Positions 39,401-51,751 of a DNA stretch of 64,000 nucleotides are shown here, piece by piece. The position numbers and the translations under genes were made by a program. Under the pieces are notes generated by a model that was not told where the DNA came from, made no database searches, and worked only from the letters and a program-made list of their open reading frames with translations. Location of the stretch: assembly GCA_905250125.1 (NCBI GenBank), contig CAJNOL010000020.1:62001-126000 (forward strand), in the 5' to 3' direction. Source of the DNA: Rotaria sordida (Eukaryota > Rotifera > Eurotatoria > Philodinida > Philodinidae). The number at the start of each line of letters is the position of its first letter. The first letter of the stretch is position 1.

Positions 39401-40515
39401 GATGCTTCCATTCCAAAGATTTTTTGTTCATGATTGTATGTGGTATTTAATTCGAAACGTCAGGGCATTCTCATGGTACAAAGCTTCAACAATCATAATT
39501 TGACAGACATGATTACGAGGGATTTTAAATCAGTTTCCGTTTTAATGACCTTAATACAACAAACTAATCGTCGAATCTAATTTCGTACTGTTAGAAAAAA
39601 AATCATCCTACTCAAATTCATATTAGGTTTTTAAAATCTTAATTATATTTAACCTAGGATTAGATAATTCATATTTAATTGTTTACAAATTCCATAATTA
39701 TGTAAACAATTCAATATTTTATTCAATTAAAACAACGAAATTATATTCATTTTATATTTAAGAGAAAATAAAATAGATAATGAAGAGAATTTAATAAAAT
39801 GATTATATGTATTTAAAAAAAAAGAGTTAAATAACAAGAAAAGCTTTAACAGAGATTTTTCTTATTGTAATATAAAAAATAATTTATATATGTTCAAGTA
39901 AATATCCTGACTTCAACATATACAACATAATATTTATCGAGTATTTTCATACGTCAATTGCCGAATAAACAAAGTCAAATATTATTTTTCATTATATGTA
40001 CTCGAAGAAATTTCTTTCATTTAATTAAATCTTTACATTTAACTGAAATGATTCAGATGACAACTAGTTGAGTGAACCAATCAATCCATCCGATATGTTC
40101 GATAAATTATTCATTGTATAAAATAGAATAATCTAAACTTGTCTAAAACTTCATGTCAAACAAAAATATGTATCGTTCTTTATTTTATCTTCATCATTAC
40201 AACTTGATATTCTACTGAAAATACATTTATCAATGATGATTATTTTTTTTATGCAATATATATTTCAAATTTATTAAAGCTTAAATAGATCTCAAATCAC
40301 ATATACCTTAATTTATATTAACTCGTTCGCTTTCTGCTCAACAACTTGCAAGAAATGAGTTTGTATCATATTGATAAAAACAAAAACGAAATAAAATAAA
40401 GTAAAACACTATTATACACAGAAAGAGAGAGAGAAAGATAGAATGCGCTAATACAGTTTTATGGAACGAATGAATGACATTGAAGATATCACATTAGTTT
40501 CATTATGATTTTTAT
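36454..40515. other. Intergenic region
   Basis: No intact gene is supported in 4 kb. A 64-codon minus ORF at 38216-38410 has gene-like codons but no partner exons, and I rejected it. The sequence near 36454-36480 contains the acceptor belonging to the carboxypeptidase transcript. Confidence 0.5.
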
Positions 40516-43500
40516 TCACTCAAAATACGCATCATGAATTCGAGCTATTTCACGTAAAACTGATGTTTGAATAAGAAAACCTCGAGAGTTATTCGTCACA
40601 TCTTTCCATACTGCCACACCCTAAATAAATAAATTTTAAAAATAATCGTTTTTTCTTTTCAGATTAAAAACAATAAACATACGTCTGTACGCAAATTAGG
40701 AAATGACATCTCTGAACCATAATGAAAATTCCATATTTCTGCTTCTGCCCAAGCATTATCTGTATTGCGTAGATCATCAACATATCCTAAAATAATAATA
40801 ATAATAATAATAAATTAACTAAAAAAAAATTAAAAAGAGAAATTCTTCGAATAACCTCGATAAATCATATGAGATTCAAATCCGGTTGGTTCACCAGCAC
40901 CGACCGCTGCACGAGCAAATGATTCAAAATGCTAAAAATAAATTAATTTTAATTAAATATCAAAGAAATCAAATTAGAAAATTTTACTTCAATCATATCC
41001 TTTTCTTGTAATGATAAACTAATTTCAGAATCAAGATCATCAAAAGCAAGTTTATTGAAACTACGACATACAGCACCATATTGAGATTCAACACCTAAAA
41101 TTTTTCCCTAAAAATCAAAAGAAAAATAATTTATTCGAAAATGAAAAACTAGAAAAATAAAATATACTCCAGGTAATTTCCAATCATTCGTCAATTTATT
41201 TTTAAATACTAAAGCTTCTAAAATTCTTTGTCCATCAACAATAGCAAATTGACCACGATGTGTTTTCCATCGTGTTATTACGGCTATAATAGATTTATTT
41301 GGTCCCCATCGAATTAATGCACCACGACCACGTACACCTGTACGACCCATTGGATTCCTATATTAATAGAATATATTCATATTTAAATATATAGAATTTC
41401 ATATATATATATATATATATATTCATATACATAGGTATTTGTAATTGAGTATCTACTCGATAGACTGAAGGTGTGTCATCATCTTCAGAAATTGATATCC
41501 AAGTTGTTCGATCAAGAACGATCTGAAAATATAAATTCGATGATTTGATTTAAAAAAATAAATAGAAGCAAAAACCTTTTTTCCATCTGGTAGTTCTAAT
41601 TCAACAACTTGATTCCATTTAAAATCTTTAAATGGAATATTAATATCAATTGGTACTGTTGTCACTGGTGCTTCAATAGCTCCAAATAAATCCGGTTGAA
41701 TAAGAGGAGCTGGTAACACAGGAGATGGCTCAGCAGTCATCTGTAATTCATCATCATCAACATTTTCATCAGAACTTGATTCTAATCTAAAATAATTTTC
41801 ATATTTATTTATTTTGATTAAGTAAAACAAAACTTACAAATCTGGTTCAATAAATGGTCGTTCACCATCTTTAAAACATTCATGTTCTTTTGGTAATGAA
41901 ATTATTGTTGGATCATATAAATCAAATTGTACCTAAAAATTTTATTTTTCTATTAGATTTATCTCAAATCAAAAGAAAAATTCAAAAGTAAGAAATAATA
42001 AAAAAAAGTAACCTTCCAAGGAATATGTCTTTCTGTAACTGGAAATCGTGCTTGATTTGTATAAATATATGGTGATTCTCTTGATAAAATATGAACAAAT
42101 TTTTCACATTCAGGTAATGATTTATCTCCTTGTTGAATTGCTGAACGAATTTTTTCGAGTAATATATGTGAATCAACCATTAATTTTTCTAATGTAACAA
42201 CACGATCATTGATTAATCGTAATGATTTTCGTTGTCCATCGATATCTTTTTGTATATTTGTTACACTAAAATTAATTGTATCAAATTTAAATAAAATAAA
42301 GATAAAAAAATCATCAAATTTCACTTTACCCATTTGATAAATTATCAAGTTTTTCTTGTACTTTATCAGCTTCTTGTGTTTTAGCATAATATTCTTTAGC
42401 TTTATATTTCCAATATAAATTAGCTTCACTATCTTCCCAACTATGAGCATTTATACTCTAGAATAAATCAAATTCACTTATCAAATATAAAAGAATATTT
42501 ATTTTACATACATCTTTAATTTGTTTATTTTCTGCAACTTTTTGACATGGTACACAGCTAAGTAAACGGCTTAATGCTGACCGATCTTGAACAACTTCAA
42601 CTGATCGATCTTTGTAATCATCCGTCAAATCATCGTGACGAGCCACTGCTGAAATAAATCGAGTAATAAAATTTTGTTTATGAGTATGATATTTATTATT
42701 AGAATAAAAATATCCATACCACTTGTTGATGACTGTGTACGACTTCGAATTGCACGAGCATCTTTTTTATCAGAATATTTTTTTAATTTTAGAATACATT
42801 GACGACCGCAACCTTGTATTAACATAACTATTATAAAAAGAAAAAAAAATAGTTTTATGTGATTAGAAATTTTGAGAAAAAGAATTTTTAACATGTCTAT
42901 TTTCTAGAGATCTCGAGTTTTCAGAAAAATCGTATTGTTTTATTTCCGATTTGAAACTTTGTGCATATAGAGAACTCAACTAGACTAGCTGATATAAAAG
43001 AATTTAGAAGTTTTGAAATGAGTCTCTTCGAGATATAAAGCTTTCAAAAAATGAAGAGACTATACACTATCCATGGAAAAAAAAAATCTATATATTGGAC
43101 GTTTCATATCTCGAGAAGACTTAGTTCAATATTCCTAAATATTTTTATGGAACCTAATCTAGTTGAGTTCTCTACATGCGCAAAGTTTCAAATCAAAATT
43201 CGAAAATACGATTTTTCTGAAAATTTGAGACCTCTAGAAAATAGACATATTAAAAATTTGATAGCTGCTTACTCAAATTTCAATAGAAACTTAAATCCTT
43301 TTAGCATTTTTGTTAGAATACTATGAAGTTTCTATAGACAAAAAGATCATTGAAATCAGAAGAGGATATCTAAGAATGTTCTTTCGTGAGCCTTCGATAG
43401 AACAAAATAAGAAACATGACAAATTTTCAAACTAATAATACCACAATATATATATATCATCATTCATATGTTTTTGGCTAAAGAACTTACAATGGAACAT

Positions 43501-46500
43501 TCCCAGGTGTTCGAGAGATTTTCAATCGACACTTAATACATCTTGTAGACCTTCGTAAATTATGTCTACCGTGAAAAGAGTTCGTACCCATGGCTTGTTA
43601 CTGTGAAGATCGAACATTTTTAGTGAATTTTCATTATAGGATCTAATATTTGCAAAAAGACCATATTGACCTGAAACTTTGGCCACATACAGATGTCCTT
43701 GAGACTAAGGTGTACAGAAAATTTCGGAACTTTTGAGTTACCTCTCTCTAAGATATGGAACTCTCAAAAATACATGTTGTATGTATTATCTATCGAAAAC
43801 TGCCTACATCTGAAAAGCTTCATATCTCAGAGAAACGTAGCTCAAAAATTCTGAAATTTTTTATACAAACTAGTCTCAATGACATCTTTAAGTGACCAAA
43901 GTTTCAGATCAATATGATCTTCCTGCAAATATTAGATCCTATAATGAAAATTTACTAAAAATGTTCGATATTCACAGTAACAAGCCATGGGTACGAACTC
44001 TTTTCACGGTAGACATAATTGACCAAGGTCTACAAGATGTACTACGTCCCGATTGAAAAGCTCTCGGATACCTGGAAATGTTCTCTTATTAATGTAAAAC
44101 TAAAAATTTTATTATTATGTCCTCCAATGAAAATTTTGTTTCCTTTTCCTTCATAACTTATTTAAAATTGTATTACCAATATAAGAAATAACAACAAAAG
44201 GTGGTGGTAAACGTGGTCGTTTAGCATATTCCATGACAATTTCGTATCGATTATACATCCATATTTGTTGAGATTGACTTTGTACTCTTGCTCCAGTTAA
44301 ACTGATTTAATAAAAACAAAAAACGAAAGATAATTTTTAATTATCTGAATTAAATCAATTTCATCTAAATTAATATACCCAAACATAGCTGTTAAAAGTG
44401 ACGTAAGAAAACGTTTAGCTAAAAAGAAATATTGTATAAGTAAAAACCAAGCTATCCATGATGTTTGATTGCATTTTGGTGATGGTATTCCATATCGCTT
44501 ATATGCATAAGCATTATCATCTTGAACACAAAAAAAACAAACGTTTTCGTTATTTAAAAAACAACACAAATTATTCTTACAATTAAATGAAAGACCATGA
44601 GATAATCGTAGACAAGCATATTCTCTGTCTGTTTGACTTGTCGCATTTATTGAACATGGATACTCTTGCTTTTTAAAATCAGCCATTTCACTACTGAATA
44701 ATGCCATTAAACCACGAAATACAAAAGCTCTTGTAAATAAATCTACATTAAGTGGATGATGTGGATAAAGTACAGCAGTTATTGCAACACCAGATGATAT
44801 CATAAATATCACAAATAATTGTAAGAATGTAACAAAATCATCCATTATCTGTAATTATTAAATTTTTTTCAGAAAAAAAAAAGACAAAAGAGTTAATAAA
44901 TAAATTACCATACATCGAAGTCGAATCATCATCGGACCAAGTTTTGGACTTATTGGTAAAAAAATAAATAATATTCGGTAAAAATAGTAAATTAATCCGA
45001 AACCTAAGATTGCTTTTGCTGGTAAAATTTGACAAGCTATTTAAAAAAGAACAAGAAAAAACCAATCATTTCAATTATTTTTTTTCTGCTCTTTTACTTA
45101 CTTCCAAAATTCCATAAACCAATAATTCTAACACTAAGATAAAGTGCTAGAAATATAGTTTGTACAATAACTTCTAATATGGCTCGTTGCAAAGGTAAAC
45201 TACTTTGAGACTAAAATTTCGAATGATTAAATCCTTTTAGTTTAGATTTGTTTTTTTCCTTAAATAATCTTACGCAATATTTTTCATAAACAACACGTGT
45301 ATTTTCAAAAGCAATCGATGCTGCCCAAAACCAAACAAAACAATCAAGGAATAAATTTCCACATGATGGCCACATAACAGCCAATGTAAAAAGAGATAAA
45401 AATATAAGGTAAGTAACAAAATTTGTATAAAATTTTGTTATTGGTGCTGACCATAAAACTTCAATTTCTTCAAAATGACTCATTTTTTTTTCATCAGACT
45501 TTGCTGCTGCTGATGTAGATTTTTGTGTTTTTGGAGCATCACCACCAAGACGACGTCTCATTTTTTGGTAAAAACCAGCCTAAATATGTACATATGTCGT
45601 ATCGAAATTATATTGATTGACAAAATTGTAATTTCATCATATCACTATGTCGAACTTAGTTTAGATCAACTAAATACATAATAATTATCTATTATCTCAT
45701 GATATTATTATTAAAATACATCTATTTATAATTAGTTTTTGTGAAAGGCAAGCTGAATGAAATGTTAGAGTAGAAAATGTGAACCTATCTTTTCCATAGA
45801 CGTGACAGACGCTTTGTCCATCATATGTTATGAGAGATTCAGCCACAGAACTAGTCTTTTGTGGAATCATTATGAAAGAAGATTGAATTTACGATACCTA
45901 TTTTTAACTCACTGTCATATATTTCGAATAAAATCTTTCATCATCAACATAACAGTAAGTTGGAAATTCCAAACTAAAGTATATGCTCAAGAGTTCCTTG
46001 ATTTACTATATATGTAGATTAATTCTACAAAAGTTGTGCTAACAGTTTTTCATTCTAAAATCGTATCTATCAATTTTTATGAATATAAAAAGAAAGTATT
46101 TCGGAACATCAAAAAAGTTGCATTTTGTTATTAGTTTATATGGTCGTATTCTACGGATAATAAAATAGATTTGTAGAATATTATGCTCGCATAGATAGAA
46201 GTTTACAAAACTCGTTCTATTTCGAGAATTTTGGTATTCATTTGTGACATAAAATGACAAGATCAATAACGAAGGTGATGTGGGCATTTAGTTGTGGGTA
46301 AAAGCGAAGAGTAAAATAAGGTGAAAGAGCTGGATGAGAATGCCAAATGACACTTCCGCACTTATGACTTTGTACTATTCTAATCAAAATACGTTATATA
46401 CTACTAAAGATGAATTCAATAATTTGAATAAATCTCAAAAAAAATCCCAATAGTACCTCGCCTATTATATATCGAGTTTACAAGTCACTCTTACTTCATT

Positions 46501-49500
46501 ATCTAAGATTATTCTTATAACGTCTGTTTGATTTGTTAGTTTTTCACTTAAGTTTTACTGATGTAATCTACATCAAACTACTACACAACTAACACTGGAA
46601 CGCACTAAATTTTAAGAACTCCAATCAATTAAGGTCTTTGTTTGACATAATATGAATCAAATTTTTATAAACATTTGTTCATATATGAATTTGTTCTCTC
46701 TTCCCTAGAAATATGAAATTTAAGTGTTTCCTCAAGAACGTTTTTCTCTAAGTATACTTCACTACAGAAATGTTATTAGTCGTCGATGAAGGTGATGAAA
46801 ATTTTAACATTTGTATAAGAATTTCGATACACTATATAAATCTATTAATCTGATGGAACGAGAAACAAATTTTTGAGCCTACAATGCCTGAACCTAGAGT
46901 AAACTTCAGCCTATCCATGCTTCGTGGCTCAGCCGCCTATGACTCTGATTATAATCTCCCGAAATAATTGAAAATTATTGGATATTTAGTAATTGATCTA
47001 ATATAACTTTGACACACTGATATGACGAAGTAATAAGTTTGTTCATCGATATAATATGGGTATGATATATAGAATATAATGATAAATGTATTAGTAAAAT
47101 ACGTACTCCCTGTCGAATGTTGACATCACTAACATATTCAGCTAATTGTTTTCCTTCTAAATTCAATTTAATTTTTGATATAAAAATAAAAAAAGTTCTA
47201 TAAAAATAACTAACCATGAAGTTGCGCTTCTGCACTTAAACCTTGTGTTGCTGCTTCTACAGGTGTTTTTCCTGGTTCTGTACCTTTTTTTTCATCAGGC
47301 GGTAAATCACTTAATTTTTTCGGTGCTGGAGGTGCTTGACCAATTGGAGAAAAATTTATCCAAAACCACATTGGAAATATTAAGGTAGCACAGGATACAA
47401 TCTATTCAATAAAGAATAATATTTATATTATATTGATCTAATATTTTACTCACTTTAATAGAATCGGGACATTTATATAATCCAAATGGAAGTTCACGTG
47501 GTGTAATTTCTCCATAAAATTGTCTTGTAACCCATTTTTGACAAGCAGCATGTGCCATAAATTCTTTATTGTCTGCATTATAAGCTAATTCAACAGTTGC
47601 CATGTTACTCCAATCCTTAATTAAAATATATTTTATCTCTTATCAAATAGTTTTCTTTTTTTCGCAAATTTTTACCGGATGTTTTTCATCAAGCATTTCA
47701 AATGTTCTTAAACTATCTTCATTGAATGCTTTATCAAGAACACCCACAGCACAATCAGAAAATTCTCTAAAATATTAAGAAAAAAATTTTTTTATTTCAG
47801 ACGAATAATAAACGAAAAATTTACTTTGCTTGTTTTTCTATTAATAATCTTTGATAAGATTCATGACAATATGGTGCTAATTTTTTAAACATCATACAGC
47901 AAATTAATGCTAATGCAATTGGTTCAGCTGAACGTTTCCAAAGAATTTTTGCTAATTGATGTCGATTCATTAATATAGCATAAATAATTAAATGTCGAAG
48001 AGCCTATTTCAAACAAAAAAAAAACCAAATTCTTTAAAAACATTAAACAAAAAAAAAATTATACTTTTTTTTCTGCTCGTATTCTTTGTCGTTGAACACC
48101 CTTATCTGATTTATCACCAAAATAAATCCCCATAGCATTACAATCCATTTCATGTTTACTAAAAAAATGACTAATACCGGTTAAACGTTTAACAATTATA
48201 TTAAGACCATGCTCGACAAAATCTTTTGGCACTTCTTCATCATCCTATTTAACAAAAAAATAAATATCAAAAAAAGAACTCTTTTTCGTACTTACTCCTG
48301 TTAAACCAAGAATTCCTTCAAGTGATGTTGTTGTTAAAAAATCTTTATCTTTTGCTTGATTAAATAACTCAATTAATTTGTCTGATTTTAAATATCGATG
48401 TAAAACAAAATCTCGATCAAGAAATAAATCAACAAATGGTTCAAGTTTTTTTCCAAGTACAGCTTTATCAAATAATTCCGTTTGAATAGAATATCTCATA
48501 TCATCATTACGTTGAAAAATTTCTGATAAAGCTAAATCTGGTAAATTCCAATCAAGTGTTAATAAAAGATTTCGTTTTAATTGACTATTAACTTTACTAC
48601 TAGCTACCGTTTGTTGTGCTAAATTAAAAATAAAAATAAAAATAAAAATAAAAATAAAAATAAAAAATATGTTCATACATTGTAAAAGTGCTGAAAGAAC
48701 AAATTTATGATACTCGTTTAACGATGCTGTTGCACTATTAACATCAACAAATATTAAAAATTTTCTTTTTCCTTGATCTGCTTTTTTAACAATTGATAAA
48801 ATATAATTACGAATTTCATTTCGTTTAACATTATTATCTTTTAATCCAGGATATTCATCAAGTAAACGTCGAGCTAATTCAACTTTTAAATAACCATCTT
48901 CATATTCTTTTTCATTTCTAAACAAGATTTATAAAATAAATTTTATTTATTTATTTTTCTTACTTAGCATTAATTTCTTCATAAGCAAATGAAATAAGAT
49001 CAGCAGCTGATCCAGTTCCTTTAAGAATGAGAGTAGGAATTTCTTGTTCAATTTTTCGATGTACAAGTTCAATAGTTCCTGGTGTACCACGAACTAATGT
49101 ACAAACCATTGGATAACCATCTTCACTCCATGGATTAAGTTTACTTGATGCTACTGGCAGAGAATGTAAATGAAATCAATAAAAAAAAATTTTTCTATAT
49201 AAATTTTATTTATACCAGTTGTTGCTGGTGGTGGTGTAACGGGAGATGTGGATTGTTGTTGTTGTAGTTGTGCTGCTTCTTGATGTATAAAAGCTTCAAA
49301 TCGATCACGAAATTTATTTGTAACACTGTTAGCTGAATCAGATAATTTTTCCAACAGTTTTCTACTATCAGTCTCAGTTTTTACAGGTTTTTTTTCTGAA
49401 TTATCTATTGGATTAGGATTAATCGGTTGTTCACGAATTATAATAAAATGTGTATGATCACTGTTTAATGATAATTGTTCACGTTTACGTATCGGTACTT

Positions 49501-51751
49501 TTACATCCTATGGAAAGTAAAATAAAACTAAAATAGAACTATCAAATGAAATTTTCTTAAACCTTTTTTGGTTTCTCAGTTGCTGGTGTGAAATCAATAA
49601 AACCTTTGATTTCATCATCACAAACAATTCCAATTATAGTTAATACTTTACGTTTCTTCGGATCGCGACCCATTTGTATCGCCCATGCATCATCAGCTTT
49701 TCTTAGTGACTATATTTGAACAATAAAAAAAAAACAAAACAAAACAAAAAAGTAAATTTTGAAAAACTTTGCAAAGAAATTTCTTACAATTTCTTCTCGA
49801 AAAGCAGATCCAATTAATTGTGGCATACCGGCATCAAAACCATTCGTTGTAAACCATATTTCAGAGGCATTTACAGCCTAAATTAATCAATATTTTAAGT
49901 TTTATTTTGTTCGAAATATATTCAACTGTTTTCGAAAAAAGAAAAAAGAAACTTGCACAAAAGCTTCATTTTTTCGATGGTCGTTCATTGTTAAGTAGAC
50001 AAAAAAAATGACCTAATGGAAACTTGATTGGTTTTGTTTTCCATATTTAAAAATTAGGTTATATTCTTAACTCTGAAATAATTGTTATTTAGTTATATTA
50101 CATTATTGAAACAATGCTTTGAAATCATGTAACATTAAGATGTGTGAAACAAAGATTCTCATAGAAATTGTCTACTCATAATATCAACAAATTAAAATCG
50201 ATAAATTTAGTTCAATACTGCAGGAGAGTCACTTGATAATGCGCCTTCATTATCAAAGAAAGACAAAAAGTTGACAATCAATATATTTTTTGTAATAACT
50301 AGATATTATTTAAAGAAATAAATGAAACATATAGATAGTAAAAAGAGATGTAACATTCTTAAACTATCTATTCCTTTTTTTTTTAATGAAATTCCGCGAA
50401 AACTACGATTTATAACATGACTACAACCTCAAATATACCAGTAATATTGATAAAAAATTTATCAATGATAATACACCTCTATTAAATGCATTCTATATCG
50501 GAATTTTATAGATGCAATATGGGAGAAATGTTTCGAAGAAATGGAACACGGTAGTTTTCCGGTAGACCACGTGAAAATTAGTTTCTAAGAGTACTATTTT
50601 GAAGAGAACAAAATGCTGAATAAAATGAAGGACTGCTGCATTTTCCACGACCTTCCCATAAAAAATTATAAGCATTACAAAAAATGAAATTAGCTAAAAC
50701 AACACATGTGTCATTTTTGTGATGTTTATAACTTTTTAAGAGAAGGTCATAGGAAATATGGCAGTCCTTCATTTTAATCAGAATTTTATGTTCTTTAAGA
50801 TAGTACTCTTAAAAATTAATTTTCACACGTTCTACCTAAAACAAAAATACCGTATTTAGTTTTTCAGAAACCTTCCTCTCGTATTGCATCTATGAAATAT
50901 CGGTATGGACTGCATTTAATAGAGAACTTCATTGGTTATTCAAAGTGCTATTTGAATTTGAGTTAAATACATGACATCATAGAAAAAAAAAGTCAAAAAT
51001 ACGTTGTTCTTAAATTTTTGACAAGTATTGTGGTGTTGTAAAACATTTGCACGTTGTCTACGAAAGACTGCTGTTTTATTTGCTAATCCTTCGAAAAGTA
51101 ATTTTAAATTTACTCTTAATGGTTTATTATTTGAGAGATAAAACAATTCAAATCGGCATGTATAGAAAGAAATACTCGTAAAGTGAAGTGTGCAATCTTT
51201 TTTTTGCAAGTAATTTAATATATGTATATGAGTGATACACCTACATTTCTAATGCCATTTTTTAATGTTTCAATCATTTTAAGATTTTTAAATGGTTTAT
51301 AACGTGTAATAGCACTAAGAATAGGTATAACCATATTTGGTGGTTTTAATTTCCATTCTTTGATCATGAATTGACGTAGAACATATAAATCAATATTATC
51401 ATTAACATAAAGAAATGGTCGAGTCTAGAAAAATCAAATCAAATGTATTAATGTATTAAATAACTATAAAATATTTTTAAAAAGTTCAAAAAGAAAATGT
51501 TCAATGTATATATATATATATATATGTATATTTTATCTATAAATGAAATTTACCTCGATAGAATAATCGCCAAGAGAATCTTCAAATTTAAATGTTCCCC
51601 AAACAGCTCCATATTCTTGTTGAAGAAGATTACTCAACTCATCTTTAGTTAATGTTGATAGTCGACGAGTAAGTGTGGGAGGTGGTGGTGACTCTTTCTG
51701 AACATCATCATTTGTATTATTCAAAGTATCTCGCGTCGTTGACGCAAGCAT
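40516..51751 (-). CDS. TRPM2: TRPM2-type cation channel with C-terminal NUDT9-H domain
   Basis: Thirty-two exons splice in phase to 1734 aa. Exon ends, 5' to 3', are 51751-51554, 51424-51245, 49877-49788, 49709-49563, 49507-49216, 49153-48964, 48917-48679, 48618-48296, 48244-48065, 48003-47825, 47766-47676, 47615-47454, 47401-47215, 47156-47107, 45579-45274, 45210-45102, 45036-44909, 44848-44581, 44520-44379, 44301-44177, 42827-42720, 42648-42512, 42457-42330, 42265-42013, 41932-41838, 41786-41576, 41522-41431, 41357-41168, 41107-40988, 40931-40856, 40786-40683 and 40620-40516. The TRPM homology region spans about 40-750. S1 is about 887-906, S5 1022-1044, S6 1128-1153, then a TRP helix (YNRYEIVMEYAKRPRLPPPF). 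NUDT9-H covers about 1394-1734 (GRTGVRGRG, YVDDLRNTDNAW) and in the family binds ADP-ribose to gate a Ca2+-permeable channel. The Nudix catalytic glutamates are missing. An acceptor (TTCTTCTAG) abuts the ATG, and AATAAA overlaps the stop. Confidence 0.93.
40790..40813. repeat. (ATA)n microsatellite in a TRPM intron
   Basis: About eight ATA units lie in the intron between exons 30 and 31. Confidence 0.85.
41401..41422. repeat. (AT)n microsatellite in a TRPM intron
   Basis: Eleven AT units lie in the intron between exons 27 and 28. They make up roughly a third of this 73-bp intron. Confidence 0.85.
42883..43259. repeat. Fold-back element B in TRPM intron 20
   Basis: The outer arms share TTTTTAACATGTCTATTTTCT (left) with the reverse complement of the right end, followed by AGAAAAATCGTATT, TTTGAAACTTTG and TAGAGAACTCAACTAGA in both arms. 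The loop is near 43075. Weak similarity to the neighbouring element C (GAAACTTTG..CACATA; CGAGATAT/TAAGATAT) suggests related families. Confidence 0.8.
43493..44083. repeat. Fold-back element C in TRPM intron 20, arms nearly identical
   Basis: The arms of about 285 bp (43493-43775 and 43800-44083) are inverted copies with few differences. Shared stretches include ACATCTTGTAGACCTT, TATGTCTACCGTGAAAAGAG, TTCGTACCCATGGCTTGTTA and ATTATAGGATCTAATATTTG. Of the six palindromes this is the best preserved, so probably the youngest. Confidence 0.88.
48624..48667. repeat. (AAAAAT)n-type microsatellite in TRPM intron 7
   Basis: About seven units of ATAAAA fill most of a 60-bp intron between 48619 and 48678. 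Confidence 0.85.
50477..51030. repeat. Fold-back element D in TRPM intron 2
   Basis: The arms share ATTAAATGCA, ATAGATGCAATA, AAGAGTACTAT and AAAATGAAGGACTGC in inverted orientation. The centre is near 50700. The right arm extends further out than the left, so the left end is probably truncated. The right arm is homologous to the right arm of element A (22795-23452). Intron 2 (49878-51244) is one of the three TRPM introns longer than 1 kb. Confidence 0.8.
51506..51525. repeat. (AT)n microsatellite in TRPM intron 1
   Basis: About ten TA units lie within the 129-bp first intron. Confidence 0.8.

Noticed and set aside
43051-43326. 91-codon plus-strand ORF
   Set aside because: It falls inside the arms and loop of the fold-back element B, and the reading is a by-product of the palindrome.
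46039-46287. 82-codon minus ORF in the long TRPM intron 14
   Set aside because: Neighbouring exons 14 and 15 join in phase without it, and its composition is not gene-like.
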